Of a DNA stretch of 64,000 nt, positions 45,165 through 53,378 are shown piece after piece. The stretch is from Rhodanobacter sp. PCA2. GTDB lineage: Bacteria > Pseudomonadota > Gammaproteobacteria > Xanthomonadales > Rhodanobacteraceae. A program made the translations under genes and the position numbers. The notes beneath the pieces are model-generated. The model made no database searches. It was not told the DNA's origin and was given only the letters and a program-made list of their open reading frames with translations. The number at the start of each line of letters is the position of its first letter. The stretch's first letter is position 1. The DNA lies in contig NZ_NJIC01000008.1 in assembly GCF_013620825.1 (NCBI RefSeq), positions 22,377 to 86,376 of the forward strand, read 5' to 3'.

Positions 45165-45262
45165 GGTTTTCCTTCAGCGGACAGGACACGCAGGGTGCGC
45201 AAACATCAATCATGCGCCGAAGCCGCGGCAGGGTCACGCCGCGGCAGGGTGCCTGGAAGCGG

Positions 45263-45961
45263 CTAGCGCGTGGTGCGCGCGGCTTCCAGCCAGTCGGCCA
45301 GTTCGCCCAGGTCGCGCAGTTCGAGTTCGGGCGGCGGCCCCAGCGCGGCAGGCCAGGCGTCGCCATGGCGGTTGATCCAGGCGGCGCGCAGCCCGGCGCG
45401 GCGTGCGCCGACCACGTCCAGCTCGGGATCGTCGCCCACGTGCAGCACCTCGCCCGGCGTCACGCCGAAGCGCGCCACGGCGGCGAGGAAGATGCGCGGA
45501 TCGGGCTTGCCCACGCCCACGTCGCGCGCGCATACGTGGTGGGCGAAATGCGCCTGCACGCCGGTGCGCGCCAGGTCGGCGTTGCCGTTGGTGAGGCTGG
45601 CCAGCGGCCAGCACGCGGTGAGGCGTTCGAGCGCGGGCAGGCTGTCGGGCCAGGGCTGCACCGCGTTGCGCGCGGCGAAGTAGATCTCCCACAGCGCGTC
45701 CAGCGGCGCGTCGGCGATGCCGCAGGCGGCGAACGCGTGCTGCTGGGTGAGCCGGCGCTGGGTGGTGAAGTCGTGGGCGAGGTCGGGCCGCTCGGCGGTG
45801 ACCCGGGCGCGCAGCTCGCGCATGGCCGTTATCGGCCACGCGCGAGCCACCTCGGGCCAGTGTTCGCGCAGGTAGTCGTCCACCGCCCGGTCCGCCTGGT
45901 CCAGGGCCGGCAGCACCGGCCACAAGGTGTCGTCCAGGTCGAGCGTGACGGCGCGGATCAC
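45263..45961 (-). CDS. HAD-superfamily hydrolase (subfamily IA)
   Basis: A 232-residue phosphatase-like protein with HAD motifs in order: DLDDTLWP (nucleophile Asp near residue 8), SLTNGNADL, GVGKPDPRIF and HVGDDPELDVVGA. The helical cap is typical of subfamily IA. The substrate cannot be read from sequence; YjjG-, YigB- and phosphoglycolate-phosphatase-like proteins share this pattern. The start is GTG at 45961, 4 bases after the stop of the binding-protein gene, so these two may be co-transcribed. Confidence 0.88.
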   Translation of the reverse strand: MIRAVTLDLDDTLWPVLPALDQADRAVDDYLREHWPEVARAWPITAMRELRARVTAERPDLAHDFTTQRRLTQQHAFAACGIADAPLDALWEIYFAARNAVQPWPDSLPALERLTACWPLASLTNGNADLARTGVQAHFAHHVCARDVGVGKPDPRIFLAAVARFGVTPGEVLHVGDDPELDVVGARRAGLRAAWINRHGDAWPAALGPPPELELRDLGELADWLEAARTTR

Positions 45962-45965
45962 GACG

Positions 45966-47189
45966 TCAGTCGCGGCTGACCTGCAGCGACTGGCCGAGCT
46001 TGATGTTGTCGTTCTTGAGGCTGTTCCAGTCGCGCAGGTCGGTCACGCTCACGCCGTTCTTCTTCGCGATGCCGGACAAGGTGTCGCCCTTGACCACGAC
46101 GTAGGACTTGCGCGCACCGGCGGCCGAGGCCTTCGCCGCGGCGTCGCGCTTGTCCATCGCGGCGCGCGCTTCCAGCGTGCGCTCCGAGGTCGGCGCCACG
46201 GCGGCGGCCGCGGCGTAGCTGGCGCCCGGCGCGGCGAGCGGCGGCTTGGCCGAGGAGTTGGTCGACTGGGCGTAGACCTTTTCGCGACGCGCCTGGTCCA
46301 TCGCCACCAGCCCGGCGCCGTCCGCATACGGCAGCACGAAGTGATCGCGCAGCACGCTCTTGGCCTTGTCGGTCTGCAGGAAGTCGATGAACGCCTGGGT
46401 CTGGGCCGCCTTCGGGCTGTTCGGGTTGGTCACCAGGAACAGCGGGATGTACAGCGGGTAGCTGCCGTCGGCGATGTTCGCCACGGTGGGCGCCACGCCG
46501 TCGATCGGGATCGTGCGCAGCTTGGGATTGCCGGCCACGTTGCTCAGCGTGGACAGGCCCAGGCCGTTCGGGTTCAGCGCGATGCCTTCCTCCAGCGCCT
46601 TGGTGTTGAGGTACAGGCGCGGCGCGGAGATCTGCTGGTCGCCGCGGCCGAACAGCAGGCTGCGCAGGCTGTATTCCACGCCGTCGTTGGGGCTGAACAC
46701 CGAGTACAGGTCGATCGGCGCGTCGCGGCCGCCCACGTCCTTCCAGTTCGTGATCTTGCCGAAGTAGATCTCGTGCAGCTGGCGCAGGGTGAGGCTGCGC
46801 ACGGGGTTGGCCGGATTGGTGATCATCGCCAGGCCATCCCAGGCCACCGGGGTGAAGGTGAGGTGGCTGTCCTGGGCGCTGCCGTCGCCGGGGCGCGCGC
46901 TGCCGGCGATGTCGGCCGAACCGCTGGCCACCGCATCGATGCCGGAGGCGGTGTTGAACGGCTGCATCTCGATGCGGCCGTGGCCCTCCTTCTCCCACAG
47001 TTTGGCCATCTCGGTGACCACGCCGTGGGCGGTGGTGACGTCGCCGCGCCAGATCAGCGCAGGCGACTTGCTGCTCTTGCTGCTGGTGGCCTTGTGGCGG
47101 GCGGGATGGGTGGCCTTGGCGTAGGCCGGCGCGACGAGGCAGGCGCCGAGCAGGAGGACGGACAACAGGCGGACAGCACGGACGGACAT
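45966..47189 (-). CDS. PstS-like periplasmic binding protein fused to LysM
   Basis: A 407-residue protein. Signal peptide (AVRLLSVLLLGACLVAPAYA), then a phosphate-binding-protein-like domain (WRGDVTTAHGVVTEMAKLW, FNTASGIDAVASGSADIAGS, EIYFGKITNWKDVGGRDAP, LTNPNSPKAA-like region VTNPNSPKAAQTQAF), an Ala-rich linker (about 310-360) and a C-terminal LysM domain (SYVVVKGDTLSGIAKKNGVS to the end), which should bind peptidoglycan. No pst transporter genes are adjacent. The start at 47189 places the signal peptide at the N terminus; 38 codons of open frame upstream are not convincing. Confidence 0.88.
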   Translation of the reverse strand: MSVRAVRLLSVLLLGACLVAPAYAKATHPARHKATSSKSSKSPALIWRGDVTTAHGVVTEMAKLWEKEGHGRIEMQPFNTASGIDAVASGSADIAGSARPGDGSAQDSHLTFTPVAWDGLAMITNPANPVRSLTLRQLHEIYFGKITNWKDVGGRDAPIDLYSVFSPNDGVEYSLRSLLFGRGDQQISAPRLYLNTKALEEGIALNPNGLGLSTLSNVAGNPKLRTIPIDGVAPTVANIADGSYPLYIPLFLVTNPNSPKAAQTQAFIDFLQTDKAKSVLRDHFVLPYADGAGLVAMDQARREKVYAQSTNSSAKPPLAAPGASYAAAAAVAPTSERTLEARAAMDKRDAAAKASAAGARKSYVVVKGDTLSGIAKKNGVSVTDLRDWNSLKNDNIKLGQSLQVSRD

Positions 47190-47421
47190 GATGATGGAGA
47201 ACCCCGACTGGAAGTGGGTGACAGGAATGGATGACGCGAATGTGAGGCGGGCGACGCTTGATCCCGGCCGACGCACGGGGCGGATGATCGCAGGATATTC
47301 CATCGGTCTGAACAGAAAACATCAAGCCCGTTCATGCGCTTGTGCGACGTGGATGCGCCTGTACGGGTGCGTTGCGTCATGTCGCGCCGCGCAGGCGCCG
47401 GTGGCCGGGCGCGGCGCCGGG

Positions 47422-47452
47422 ACGGGAAAGCGGCGCGAGGCCGCCTTCCCGT
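47422..47452 (-). terminator. Hairpin after the DegQ-type protease gene
   Basis: Stem arms ACGGGAAAGCGGC (47422-47434) and GCCGCCTTCCCGT (47440-47452) pair with one mismatch over 13 bases. It lies just past the stop of the leftward protease gene. No T tract follows, so it may act as a stability hairpin instead. Confidence 0.5.
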
Positions 47453-47459
47453 GCGCCGG

Positions 47460-48842
47460 TCACTGGATCAGCACGTAGTGCGTGCCATCGGTATCGGCCA
47501 CGATCAGCACCAGCTGGCGCGGCCGCACCCCGGCAAGCTGGTTCAGCATGCGCAGGTCGGTGATGCGCGCATTGCCCACGCCGATCACGATGTCGCCGGC
47601 CTTGAGACCGCCCGCGGCGGCGTGGCTGTTCGGCCGCACCGCGCTTACCGCCACGCCGTACATGCCCTGGCTGCGCTCGCTCTGGCCCAGTTCGCTGAAC
47701 GTGACGCCGGCCAGGCGCGGATCGAGCTTGCCGCCGTCGACGCTGGCGATCTTCTCCGGGCGCAACTGGGCGCTGGCCACGCGCGGCTTGCCGTCGTGCA
47801 GCACGCCCAGCTTCACCGTGCTGCCCACCGGCAGCAGGCCCTCGGTGTTGCGCAGCTCGTTCACGTCGCGCAGCGGCTTGTCGTTGATCGAGGTGAGCAC
47901 GTCGCCCGGCTGCAGGCCGGCCTGTTCGGCCGGCGAGCCCGCGTTGACGCCGGTGACCACCACGCCCTTGTCCTGGCCGAGGTTCAGCAACTGCGCGATG
48001 CGCGGGGTGATGTCCTGCGTCTGCAGGCCCAGCGTGCCGCGCTGCACCTTGCCGTGCGCGATCAGCTGCTGCATCACCTCGGCGGCGAGGTTGCTGGGGA
48101 TCGCGAAGCCGATGCCCACGTTGCCGCCCGAGGGCGAGAAGATCATGGTGTTGACGCCCACCAGCTGGCCGCGCAGGTTCACCAGCGCGCCGCCGGAGTT
48201 GCCGGGATTGATCGAGGCATCGGTCTGGATGAAGTTCTGGTAGCCCGAGCCGCCCAGCCCGGAGCGGCCCAGCGCGGAGACGATGCCGGAGGTGACCGTC
48301 TCGCTCAGCCCGAACGGCTCGCCCACCGCCACCACGAAATCGCCCACGCGCAGCTTCGATGAATCGGCCAGCGGCAGCGCCTGCAGGTTCGGCGCGTTGA
48401 TCTGCACCACCGCCACGTCGGTGTCGGGGTCGGTGCCCACCAGCCTGGCCTTGTAGCTGCGGCCGCCCTGCAGCGTCACTGTGATGTCGTCCGCGCCGCC
48501 CACCACGTGGTTGTTGGTGAGGATGTAGCCCTTGGCCGCGTCCACGATCACGCCTGAGCCCAGGCTCTGTTCCACCCGCTGGCGCGGCACCGCGGGCAGG
48601 CCGAAGAACTGGCGGAACACCGGATCGTCGAAATACGGATTGCGCACCTGCACCCGGGTCTTGCTGGAGATGTTCACCACCGCCGGCGTGACGCGCTCCA
48701 GCATCGGCGCCAGCGAGGGCATCGCCTGGCCGTCCACGGCGGGAGGCATCGCGGCGTGGACGGCGCCGGGCAGGGCGACCCCCAGCAGCAGCGCCAGCGC
48801 GCCGCCCAGCCAGTGCGTGAAACGCGGTTGGCGGAATGACAT
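47460..48842 (-). CDS. Periplasmic serine protease, DegP/DegQ type
   Basis: A 460-residue HtrA-family protease/chaperone. Signal peptide (cleavage near AVHA), trypsin-like domain with His112 (LTNNHVV), an Asp in DTDVAVVQI and Ser216 (GNSGGAL), then two PDZ domains (about 260-345, TLGLQTQDITPRIAQLLNLG, and about 370-455). The short first loop suggests DegQ rather than DegP. It is divergent from nrdJ, with a 337-base shared gap. In many relatives a degP/mucD gene follows an rpoE operon; that is not the case here. Confidence 0.94.
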   Translation of the reverse strand: MSFRQPRFTHWLGGALALLLGVALPGAVHAAMPPAVDGQAMPSLAPMLERVTPAVVNISSKTRVQVRNPYFDDPVFRQFFGLPAVPRQRVEQSLGSGVIVDAAKGYILTNNHVVGGADDITVTLQGGRSYKARLVGTDPDTDVAVVQINAPNLQALPLADSSKLRVGDFVVAVGEPFGLSETVTSGIVSALGRSGLGGSGYQNFIQTDASINPGNSGGALVNLRGQLVGVNTMIFSPSGGNVGIGFAIPSNLAAEVMQQLIAHGKVQRGTLGLQTQDITPRIAQLLNLGQDKGVVVTGVNAGSPAEQAGLQPGDVLTSINDKPLRDVNELRNTEGLLPVGSTVKLGVLHDGKPRVASAQLRPEKIASVDGGKLDPRLAGVTFSELGQSERSQGMYGVAVSAVRPNSHAAAGGLKAGDIVIGVGNARITDLRMLNQLAGVRPRQLVLIVADTDGTHYVLIQ

Positions 48843-49179
48843 CGGACTCCTCCTTTTCGCATCGTGGTTGGCGCGCCTTCGACTGCCGCGGGCGTGCTGC
48901 GGTTCCCGTGCCACGGCCGTCATCCGACTGCGTGCTTGCGCCACTTTACATCGGGCCTTCCGGGGGGTAACTTGCAGCTTCGCCGCAACCACAACATCTT
49001 GTGTCCGCCCGCAGGCGTCTGGGCAAGCACTGGTGGAGTGGATCGCCTTTCGGGGAAGGCCCGGCAGTCGGTCAGCAAGGCGTCGCCACGGCAGCCAGCC
49101 GGCGCGACGCCACGGCACGCGGCATGGACGAGACGAACACAGAACGGGCGCCAAGCCGCACCGGGAGGTCAGGAAGCCG
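48843..49179. other. Divergent control region between the DegQ-type gene and nrdJ
   Basis: A 337-base non-coding region. It holds an NrdR-like box at 48989-49004 and a few AT-richer stretches (CTTTACATCG near 48943), which may be promoter elements. I looked for a cobalamin riboswitch (the expected control of B12-linked genes) and for a second NrdR box one or more helical turns away; neither is evident by eye. No ORF here has coding character. Confidence 0.6.
48989..49004 (+). promoter_or_regulatory. NrdR-type operator upstream of nrdJ
   Basis: CCACAACATCTTGTGT matches the NrdR box consensus acaCwAtATaTwGtgt at 13 of 16 positions and contains the perfect palindrome CACAA-N4-TTGTG. It lies 175 bases before the nrdJ start. 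Only one box was found; most operators have two. Confidence 0.65.
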
Positions 49180-52100
49180 ATGAGCACAGCGCGTGCGCCA
49201 GCCACGGGTACGGAATTGCAACGCGACGCCGCCACGGCGATCCCGCTGCAGCCCGCCTCGCAGGACATCTGGGACAAGAAATACCGTCTGCGGACCAAGG
49301 CCGGCGAGCCGGTCGACGCCGACATCGACGGCACCTGGCAGCGCGTGGCACGCGCGCTGTCCGAAGTGGAAGCCACGCCCGAGCTGCGCGAGCACTGGAA
49401 CGAGCGTTTCCTGTGGGCGCTGCGCCGCGGCGCGATCCCGGCCGGCCGCATCACCTCCAACGCCGGCGCGCTGGAACACAAGCCCGCCACCTCCACGATC
49501 AACTGCACCGTGTCGGGCACCATCCACGACTCGATGGACGACATCCTCGAGAAGGTGCACGAGGCAGGCCTCACGCTGAAGGCCGGCTGCGGCATCGGCT
49601 ACGAGTTCTCCACGCTGCGTCCGCGCGGCGCCTACGTGTCGGGCGCGGGCGCCTACACCTCCGGCCCGCTGTCCTTCATGGACATCTACGACAAGATGTG
49701 TTTCACCGTCTCGTCCGCCGGCGGCCGCCGCGGCGCGCAGATGGGCACGTTCGACGTCAGCCACCCGGACGTCAAGGAATTCATCCGCGCCAAGCGCGAG
49801 GACGGCCGCCTGCGCCAGTTCAACCTCTCGCTGCTGGTCACCGACGGCTTCATGCAGGCGGTGGAGCACGACCAGGACTGGCCGCTGGTGTTCCCGGTGC
49901 ACGTCAAGGAGCGCAACGAGGTCGATCTCGACGACCCCGCCCAGGTCGTGTGGCGCGAGTGGCCCACCCACCAGAACTACGTGGACCGCGCCGACGGCCT
50001 GGTCGCCTGCCGCATCTACGGCCACATCCGCGCGCGGCACCTGTGGGACATGATCATGGTCTCCACGTACGACTACGCGGAGCCCGGCTTCATCCTGATC
50101 GACAAGGTCAACGAGATGAACAACAACTGGTGGTGCGAGCACATCCGCGCCACCAACCCCTGCGTCACGGCTGACACCTGGGTGCAGACCGCTGAAGGCC
50201 CGCGCCAGGTGAGCGACCTGCTTGGTCGCGCGTTCCAGGCGCGTGTCGACGGGCGCGACCACGCCAGCGGCGCCGAGGGTTTCTTCCGCACCGCCACCAA
50301 GCCGGTACTGGCGCTGGCCACCGAGGAAGGCTATCGCCTGCGCCTCACCGACGATCACCGCGTGCGCCGGGTCACCCGCGCCACGCGCTGGAGCGTGGAT
50401 ACCGAGTGGTGCGCTGCCGGTGCGCTCAGGCCCGGAGACAAGCTGCTGCTCAACGACCATCGCGCCAACGCGCAGTGGGCGGGCGACCTCACCGCCGAAC
50501 AGGGCTATCTGCTCGGCCTGCTGGTCGGCGACGGTACGCTCAAGCGCGACATGGCCATCCTGTCGGCATGGCCGCAGGCGGCTGCGGTCAACGGTGTCGG
50601 TGGCTGCGGTGCGCAGGCGCTGATGGCCGAGGCGCTGCGCTGCGCCGGGACGCTGCCGCATCGTGCGGACTTCGCCGGCTGGTCGGAAGTGGCGGGGCGC
50701 AACGAATTCCGTCTGAAGTCCGCCGCGCTGCGCGACCTCGCTTTCGGGCTGGGCATGGCGCCCGGCGACAAGGCGATCACGCCGATGCTGGAGCGGGCCT
50801 CCAGCGAGGCCTACCGTGGCTTCCTGCGCGGTTTCTTCGACGCCGACGGTTCCGTGCAGGGCAGCCAGGTCAAGGGCGTATCCGTGCGCCTGGCGCAGTC
50901 GGACCTGCCGCGGCTGGAGGCGGTGCAGCGCATGCTGCTGCGCTTGGGCATTCCTTCCCGCATCTACCGCGGCCGTCGCGCCGCAGGCAGTTCGGTGCTC
51001 CCGGATGGCCACGGCGGCGAGCGTGCCTACGCCACCGCGGCGCAGCACGAACTGGTGATCGCCGGGGAGTCGCTGGCGCGCTATGCCGAGCTGGTCGGCT
51101 TCGCCGACAGCGACAAGGCGACGCGCCTCAAGGCTGCGCTGGGTGGCTATCGCCGCGCGCTGAACCGCGCCCGCTTCGTTGCCACCGTGGAAAGCCTCGC
51201 CGCCGATGGCACCGAGGATGTCTACGACGTGCAGGTGCCCGGCATCAACACGTTCGACGGCAACGGCCTGCACGCACACAACTGTGGTGAGCAGCCCTTG
51301 CCGCCCTACGGCTCCTGCCTGCTCGGCTCGATCAACCTCACCACCTTCGTGCGCGATCCGTTCGGGCCGAAGGCGCGCTTCGACTGGGACGAGTACCGCG
51401 AGGTGGTGAAGATCTTCACCCGCATGCTGGACAACGTGGTGGAGATCAACGGCCTGCCGCTGCAGCAGCAGCGCGACGAGATCATGGGCAAGCGTCGCCA
51501 CGGCATGGGCTATCTGGGCCTCGGCTCCACCATCACCATGCTCAAGATGCGCTACGGCAGCGAGGACGCGGTGTCGTTCACCGAGGACGTCTCGCGCGAG
51601 ATGGCCGTGGCCGGCTGGGAAGTGGCGCTGGACCTGGCTAAGGAGAAGGGCCCCGCGCCCATCCTCGCGAAGGACTACGCCGTCACCGGCGACATGCTGC
51701 GCCGTCGCCCGGAAATGGCGCAGGACGGCTGGAAGGCCGGCGACGCCATCCCCGGCCGCGTGCTGCACGCCAAGTACAGCCGCTACATGCAGCGCGTGGC
51801 CGAAGTGGCGCCGAACCTGGTGGCCGAGCTGGCCGAGACCGGCGCGCGCTTCACCCACCACAGCTCGATCGCGCCCACCGGCACCATCTCGCTGTCGCTC
51901 GCCAACAACGCATCCAACGGCATCGAGCCCAGCTTCGCCCACCACTACTCGCGCAACGTCATCCGCGAGGGCCGCAAGACCAAGGAAAAGGTCGAGGTGT
52001 ACAGCTTCGAGCTGCTCGCCTACCGCGCGCTCATCAACGCCAGCGCGATGCCGTTCGCCGACGACCCGCAGGCCAGGCTGCCGGACTACTTCGTCGCCGC

Positions 52101-52464
52101 CGACGACATCGGCCCGAAGCAGCACGTGGACATCCAGGCGGCCGCGCAGAAGTGGGTCGATTCGTCGATCTCCAAGACCGCGAACGTGCCCACCGACTAC
52201 CCCTACGAAGACTTCAAGGACATCTACTTCTACGCCTACAAGCAGGGACTGAAAGGCTGCACCACCTTCCGCTTCAACCCCGCCGCCTTCCAGGGCGTGC
52301 TGGTGAAGGAGGCCGACCTTGCGAACACCCTCTACCACTTCGAACTGGAAGACGGTAGCGTTATCGAACTTCGAGGCAACGAAGAAGTGGAATACGACGG
52401 TGAACTGCACACCGCAGCCAACCTGTTCGATGCCTTGAAGGAAGGGTATTACGGCAAGTTCTGA
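49180..52464 (+). CDS. nrdJ: Class II (B12-dependent) ribonucleotide reductase large chain NrdJ, intein-containing
   Basis: Reduces ribonucleotides to deoxyribonucleotides using adenosylcobalamin. The precursor is 1094 residues; residues 328-701 are an intein and the spliced product would be 720. Extein landmarks: RITSNAGALEHKPATSTINC (with the reactive Cys), GCGIGYEFSTLRPRGAYVSG, FTVSSAGGRRGAQMG, the split active-site motif NP/CGEQPLPPYGSCLLGSINL and SIAPTGTISLSLANN. The C terminus stops without the TSCPD and cysteine tail; those are in the separate gene at 53379, the NrdJa/NrdJb split known from Pseudomonas. The ATG at 49180 has AGGA 5 bases ahead. Confidence 0.96.
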   Translation: MSTARAPATGTELQRDAATAIPLQPASQDIWDKKYRLRTKAGEPVDADIDGTWQRVARALSEVEATPELREHWNERFLWALRRGAIPAGRITSNAGALEHKPATSTINCTVSGTIHDSMDDILEKVHEAGLTLKAGCGIGYEFSTLRPRGAYVSGAGAYTSGPLSFMDIYDKMCFTVSSAGGRRGAQMGTFDVSHPDVKEFIRAKREDGRLRQFNLSLLVTDGFMQAVEHDQDWPLVFPVHVKERNEVDLDDPAQVVWREWPTHQNYVDRADGLVACRIYGHIRARHLWDMIMVSTYDYAEPGFILIDKVNEMNNNWWCEHIRATNPCVTADTWVQTAEGPRQVSDLLGRAFQARVDGRDHASGAEGFFRTATKPVLALATEEGYRLRLTDDHRVRRVTRATRWSVDTEWCAAGALRPGDKLLLNDHRANAQWAGDLTAEQGYLLGLLVGDGTLKRDMAILSAWPQAAAVNGVGGCGAQALMAEALRCAGTLPHRADFAGWSEVAGRNEFRLKSAALRDLAFGLGMAPGDKAITPMLERASSEAYRGFLRGFFDADGSVQGSQVKGVSVRLAQSDLPRLEAVQRMLLRLGIPSRIYRGRRAAGSSVLPDGHGGERAYATAAQHELVIAGESLARYAELVGFADSDKATRLKAALGGYRRALNRARFVATVESLAADGTEDVYDVQVPGINTFDGNGLHAHNCGEQPLPPYGSCLLGSINLTTFVRDPFGPKARFDWDEYREVVKIFTRMLDNVVEINGLPLQQQRDEIMGKRRHGMGYLGLGSTITMLKMRYGSEDAVSFTEDVSREMAVAGWEVALDLAKEKGPAPILAKDYAVTGDMLRRRPEMAQDGWKAGDAIPGRVLHAKYSRYMQRVAEVAPNLVAELAETGARFTHHSSIAPTGTISLSLANNASNGIEPSFAHHYSRNVIREGRKTKEKVEVYSFELLAYRALINASAMPFADDPQARLPDYFVAADDIGPKQHVDIQAAAQKWVDSSISKTANVPTDYPYEDFKDIYFYAYKQGLKGCTTFRFNPAAFQGVLVKEADLANTLYHFELEDGSVIELRGNEEVEYDGELHTAANLFDALKEGYYGKF
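50161..51282 (+). other. Intein with LAGLIDADG homing endonuclease inside nrdJ
   Basis: A 374-residue in-frame insertion that splits NP-CGE of NrdJ. It starts with Cys1 (CVTADTWVQT, block A), has block B with the Thr-x-x-His motif (RLTDDHRVRR), two dodecapeptide motifs of a homing endonuclease (YLLGLLVGDGTL and GFLRGFFDADGSV, blocks C and E), block F (VYDVQVPGINTFDGNGL) and ends HAHN followed by Cys+1 of the extein. All residues needed for class 1 protein splicing are present and both acidic endonuclease residues (GDG and ADG) are kept, so it is probably an active mobile element. Confidence 0.95.
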
Positions 52465-52509
52465 CCAATCACCGCCACGCCTGGATCATCTCCCGAGGGG
52501 AACACCCGC

Positions 52510-53118
52510 ATGTCCATCGATACCGAAATCGAAGTGAAAGACGCTGTCACGCCGGACGCCCCCGCGGCACCGGTGATCGCCGCTCCCGTAGCCGCCGCGC
52601 CTGCGCCGGCCGCACCGGCTGCTGCGCCGAAGAAGGCCGCGAAGAAGAAGGCTGCGCCGAAGAAGAAGGCCGCCGCGAAGAAGGCTCCGGCCAAGAAGGC
52701 TGCCGCGAAGAAGGCGGTCAAGAAGGCTGCTGCCAAGAAAACCGCGAAGAAGGCCGTGAAGAAGGCCGTCGCCAAGAAGACGGCGAAGAAGGCCGTGAAG
52801 AAGGCGGCTGCCAAGAAGACGGCGAAGAAGGCCGTCAAGAAGGCCGCCCGCAAAGTCGTGAAGAAGGCCGCCGCCGCGAAGAAAGCGGTGAAGAAGGCCG
52901 CGAAGAAGGTTGCCGGCAAGGCGAAGAAAGTCGCCAGGAAGGCCGCAAAGAAGGTCAGCAGCAAGAAGACGGCGAAGAAAGCCGCTCCCAAGAAGACAGC
53001 CCGGAAGGCTGCCGTGAAGAAGGCCGCCAAGGCGGTCAAGAGGTCCACTGCCAGCAAGAAGGCGAGCGTCAAGTCGGCGAAGAAACCCGCCGCCCGGAAG
53101 GCCGCCCGCAAGAAGTAA
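52510..53118 (+). CDS. Histone H1-like Lys/Ala-rich DNA-binding protein
   Basis: A 202-residue protein: an acidic/Ala/Pro N-terminal 40 residues (MSIDTEIEVKDAVTPDAP), then about 160 residues made almost only of Lys and Ala in KKAA/AKKA repeats, with a few Thr, Val and Arg. This is the composition of bacterial H1-like proteins (AlgP, HctB, BpH1) that bind DNA nonspecifically. Repeat number probably varies between strains through slippage. It starts 45 bases after nrdJ and ends in a strong terminator. Confidence 0.88.
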   Translation: MSIDTEIEVKDAVTPDAPAAPVIAAPVAAAPAPAAPAAAPKKAAKKKAAPKKKAAAKKAPAKKAAAKKAVKKAAAKKTAKKAVKKAVAKKTAKKAVKKAAAKKTAKKAVKKAARKVVKKAAAAKKAVKKAAKKVAGKAKKVARKAAKKVSSKKTAKKAAPKKTARKAAVKKAAKAVKRSTASKKASVKSAKKPAARKAARKK

Positions 53119-53125
53119 GCACCGC

Positions 53126-53166
53126 CACGGCCGGCCCGGCCTCGCGCCGGGCCGGCCGTGTTTTCT
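53126..53166 (+). terminator. Strong intrinsic terminator after the H1-like gene
   Basis: A perfect 15-bp stem (53126-53140 and 53146-53160, arms CACGGCCGGCCCGGC and its complement) with the 5-base loop CTCGC is followed directly by TTTTCT. It should end the nrdJ-H1-like transcript before nrdJb, so nrdJb needs its own promoter or readthrough. Confidence 0.9.
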
Positions 53167-53198
53167 CGACACCCCGAGCCTGAGGCTCGTCTTGAGGC

Positions 53199-53307
53199 TC
53201 GTCGTTCCGGCGAAAGCCGGAGGAGCTTCACAACAGCGAAGCTGGTCATCCAGCGCCTCCGGGGCGCGGTGAAAGTCGCCCGCTCCCGGCTTCCGCCGGA
53301 ACGACGA
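53199..53307. repeat. 109-bp palindromic intergenic repeat (CGTCGTTCCGGCGAAAGCCGG type)
   Basis: Perfect 14-bp terminal inverted repeats TCGTCGTTCCGGCG (53199-53212) and CGCCGGAACGACGA (53294-53307) enclose an inner inverted pair around AAGCCGG/CCGGCTT. The ends match the repeat at 41715 (TCGTCATCCCAGCGAAAGCTGG) at most positions, so they are members of one family. It sits between the terminator and nrdJb. Confidence 0.8.
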
Positions 53308-53378
53308 ACCACCAGCCCGAAGCACCGCAAACTTTCCACGCGCCGCGCGCCGCCGTTCATCCAGGAAGACCATCCACC

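Noticed and set aside
48843..49179. Cobalamin riboswitch expected upstream of a B12-dependent enzyme
   Set aside because: No recognisable B12-box-like core or long paired leader could be seen; only an NrdR-like box stands out.
49072..52410. A 1112-codon open frame on the minus strand opposite nrdJ
   Set aside because: It is the mirror of a GC-biased gene: rich in His, Gln, Arg and Ala with no recognisable domain, while the plus frame is a clear NrdJ with intein.
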